Assembly: GCF_002287505.1 (NCBI RefSeq)
Contig: NZ_CP019688.1
Span: 930,001 to 994,000 of the forward strand
Direction: 5' to 3'
Length of the DNA stretch: 64,000 nt
Source of the DNA: Corynebacterium glaucum
Lineage (GTDB): Bacteria > Actinomycetota > Actinomycetes > Mycobacteriales > Mycobacteriaceae
The notes below the pieces were generated by a model. The model was not told the DNA's origin. It was given only the letters and a program-made list of their open reading frames with translations, and ran no database searches. Each line of letters starts with the position of its first letter. Positions within the stretch are counted from its first letter, which is position 1. The position numbers and the translations under genes were made by a program. Below, in pieces: positions 63,001 through 64,000 of the stretch.

Positions 63001-63917
63001 CCGCCTTGGATGGCGGTGATGCCGCCGGCGACGATGGTGACAACGAGGGCGACTTTTGGCAGCTGCGCGAGGAGCGGCTGGAAGCGGGCGGTGAGTTTCG
63101 CGGTGCGCATTTTGACCGCGTAGAGGTCACGGCCGAGGCGGTCGAGGGTGTCGATCTCGCGCTGTTCCTGTCCGAAGGCTTTGACAACGCGGACACCGGA
63201 GACGGTTTCTTCAACGTGTTGGGTGAGATCCGCGGCCGTTTGCTGGTTGACCCAGGTGGCGGCGTAAAGGAAGCGGCGCGAGCGGTTGGCTTCGAAGAGG
63301 ATGAGCGGCAGCAGCGCCAGCGACATCAACGTGAGCGGGATGTCCATGGCGAACATGACCGCGAGAGTGAGGCCGAGTTGAAGCGCGCGTGTGAACAGCA
63401 TCGGCGCAGATCCAAGCACCATGTGGAACTGGTTGAGGTCTGTGATCGAGCGCGAGACGATTTGGCCGGCGACGATGGTGTCCTGCGCGGGGCCATCGAG
63501 GCGGTGGAGGGTGCGCAGCAGCTCGACGCGCAGCCAGTGCTGCGAATTGGATGCGAGACGGCCGGAGGTGAAGCGCCGGACAAAGTTGAACGCGTACGTG
63601 GCCAAAGCGACGGCAACCATGAGCCACACGATGTGGGTGACATCGCCTGCGGATTCGCCGGTGGCGATGTCGATCGCGCGGCCGGTGAGCGCAGGCATGG
63701 ACGTTTGCAGGATGGCGCTTAAGCCCGCGGCTGCAAACGCGGCGACGGCGGGGCCCGCGTTGGCTCTCAGTGCACGGGAGAGCAGTGTGCGCGGACCCCG
63801 CCGGGTAGGCGGATTACTCGGTGTCGGTGTCGTTTTCTTTCGCCCTCGCCTCGCTGTTGGCCTTGCTGTTGGCAAAGATGCGGCGCATCTTGCTGCGTTC
63901 TTCCTCGTCGCTGTCAA
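60051..63917 (-). CDS. Fused heterodimer-type ABC exporter
   Basis: The 1288-residue protein joins two complete half-exporters: TM1, NBD1, a 24-glycine linker (~652-675), TM2, NBD2. NBD1 has GPPGAGKT, LSGGQRQRLALARAL and LVLDDATSA, with Asp replacing the catalytic glutamate. NBD2 has GPTGAGKS, LSSGQRQ and VLLDEATAT. Both deviations belong to the same composite site, so one ATP site is degenerate and one is canonical, as in heterodimeric exporters such as BmrCD-type. The TTG at 63917 overlaps the upstream gene by about 100 bases. TTG 63875 is also possible and no ribosome binding site decides. Substrate unknown. Confidence 0.85.
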   Translation of the reverse strand: MTATRKNAARCAASLPTARPTARRGRKKTTPTPSNPPTRRGPRTLLSRALRANAGPAVAAFAAAGLSAILQTSMPALTGRAIDIATGESAGDVTHIVWLMVAVALATYAFNFVRRFTSGRLASNSQHWLRVELLRTLHRLDGPAQDTIVAGQIVSRSITDLNQFHMVLGSAPMLFTRALQLGLTLAVMFAMDIPLTLMSLALLPLILFEANRSRRFLYAATWVNQQTAADLTQHVEETVSGVRVVKAFGQEQREIDTLDRLGRDLYAVKMRTAKLTARFQPLLAQLPKVALVVTIVAGGITAIQGGISIGAFVAFTAYLTSMTSQLAMLTNQYVRIHMGMSSIDRLDDVLHLAPEHSPATAEAPTGPAGIAFDSVDFTTDGHQVLNNFSLGIVPGESVAIVGPPGAGKTMAVQLAGGFYSPDRGSISLIDASSNRIPYPELTPTGIRSKITCVFDEAFLFSASVFDNIALGADPELTGDALDAAVREAARLACADEFIDRLPDGYATEVGERGLTLSGGQRQRLALARALISQPPVLVLDDATSAIDAETEAVILANLRSHLDGVTVIAVAHRQSTVDLADRVVVMDAGRVMADGPRDTIVETPAYTDLMDPDATSHIRTSSGVQPAPTHEALWPAIETSETHHVLAPQGHGGGGGGGGGGGGGGGGGGGGGGGGHNAPISATPELLARVDALPNATERPDLAEATLTRLRTPSSEFQVSSLFKAVRGLIAATVALLIVGVVADLAFPTLIRAAIDGGIEPRNSDALITVGAIALAVVLIAWAAEATMTVLSARAGERLLYGLRLRSYAHLQQLGLSYFESRLSGKIITRMTTDIDTLSSFLQTGLAQAIVAAGSLVGVTVMLVATDTQLTLVALIAVPVIIAATAIFRRFSKRFYTEARQQISIVNGEFAELIGGIRVTQMHRAEAPAEARFDEMSDTYRRLRMRTVTLMGLYFPGMQAISQIMTAAVIGVGAGRVANGDLSVGVLVAFTMYLGQLYGPIQQLGQIFDSWQQAQVSFERITELLAERTTVPDTGTKPQARQAAKGALSLEDVSFAYRTDGTRTENVIEDMRLPLAPGETVALVGPTGAGKSSVVKLLARFYDPTDGEVTASGTSVAEFPLTEWRRALAQVPQESYLFEGTVAENIAYGVPGASEAEIEASVARIGALDVIAAIPGGFNARVGGRGRGLSSGQRQIIALARAEMLEPDVVLLDEATATLDPATEAAVLNAADSATAGRTSVIVAHRLATAARADRIVVIDSGRIVEDGTHEQLKNAGGRYAAMWAAHR
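61893..61964 (-). repeat. GCC/ACC microsatellite encoding 24 glycines
   Basis: Seventy-two bases of GCC triplets interspersed with ACC, mostly as repeating CCGCCACCG units, read on the minus strand as Gly codons between two histidines. It forms the linker between the two halves of the fused ABC exporter. Triplet slippage would alter linker length without breaking the frame. Confidence 0.95.
62627..62637 (+). repeat. Dispersed motif with the full extended consensus
   Basis: CGTCGATAAGCGAAATGCTC is complete here, identical over 20 bases to the copy at 32847, though the two genes are unrelated. On the minus strand it encodes SISLIDAS just after the first NBD's Walker A. Confidence 0.85.
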
Positions 63918-64000
63918 AGGTGTCGGTGTCCATCGACTTTTCCTTCTCTGCGATCTCGCGCTCGAGCTCAGGGTCGAGGCCGGAGTTCTTCTCGGTGGTC
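63814..64000 (-). CDS. C-terminal end of an unidentified protein (cut by window edge)
   Basis: An open frame entering from the right edge ends with a TAA at 63814. Its last 61 residues are highly charged (ELEREIAEKEKSMDT, DEEERSKMRRIFA, NDTDTE), probably coiled or disordered. It lies upstream of the ABC exporter on the same strand and overlaps that gene's proposed start. It gives no clue to function. Confidence 0.55.
   Translation of the reverse strand, partial: TTEKNSGLDPELEREIAEKEKSMDTDTFDSDEEERSKMRRIFANSKANSEARAKENDTDTE

Noticed and set aside
62319..63722. A 467-codon plus-strand frame opposite the ABC exporter
   Set aside because: It is an antisense shadow made of Asp/Glu/Gly/Val with no motif; the NBD and membrane segments are clear on the minus strand.

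Overview
The window is a stretch of an actinobacterial chromosome of roughly 60% GC, almost certainly a Corynebacterium. The main evidence is gene order. From 27.6 kb to 60 kb the genes run typA, lpqW, mshB, small membrane protein, fdxC, dapC, dapD/dapE, LOG protein, folP2, gpgS, glgA/glgC, O-methyltransferase, sigE, cseE, tatB, mrp, odhA. This is the order known from mycobacteria and corynebacteria. The E2-E1 fused OdhA, mycothiol synthesis (MshB), DtxR-like iron boxes, frequent GTG/TTG starts and apparently leaderless genes fit the same group. There is no sign of a prophage, insertion sequence, CRISPR array or tRNA.

Layout. 0-8.2 kb: end of a VWA protein with its MoxR-type ATPase, an HPP membrane protein divergent from a CGNR regulator, a histidine phosphatase with an SCO1664-type kinase-fold protein, a lipoprotein, three tandem DUF1707 membrane proteins and a TipAL-like MerR regulator. 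8.2-11.3 kb: an iron(III)-siderophore ABC operon behind two DtxR-like boxes. 12-16.4 kb: a DNA double-strand-break repair group (AlkD-like HEAT protein, Ku, LigD). 17-27.5 kb: an accessory stretch with a DUF4185 surface protein, an MFS exporter, a spermidine-synthase-like enzyme, cupin, DUF808, an orphan fused Opp-type ATPase, DUF402 and a secreted protein. 27.6-46.9 kb: typA, lipoglycan and mycothiol genes, and the diaminopimelate (lysine and cell wall) genes. The last include two DapD paralogues flanking two AroP-like permeases. 47-56 kb: a degenerate GH32 protein, glycogen synthesis genes, the sigma-E stress module, Tat and Fe-S assembly. 56-64 kb: 2-oxoglutarate dehydrogenase OdhA and a fused heterodimer-type ABC exporter.

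The most unusual signal is not a gene. The 11-mer CGTCGATAAGC occurs exactly at least 15 times, in both orientations, and at least 15 more times with one mismatch. About 0.03 exact copies would be expected by chance. It is read in different frames (LID, SIS, VDK), occurs in intergenic DNA, and overlaps start and stop codons. At one site it lies at the same aligned position but in opposite orientation in the two DapD paralogues. Its extended form is about CGTCGATAAGCGAAATGCTC. It behaves like a genome-wide DNA signal (uptake sequence, nucleoid or segregation site, or small mobile repeat) that I do not recognise.
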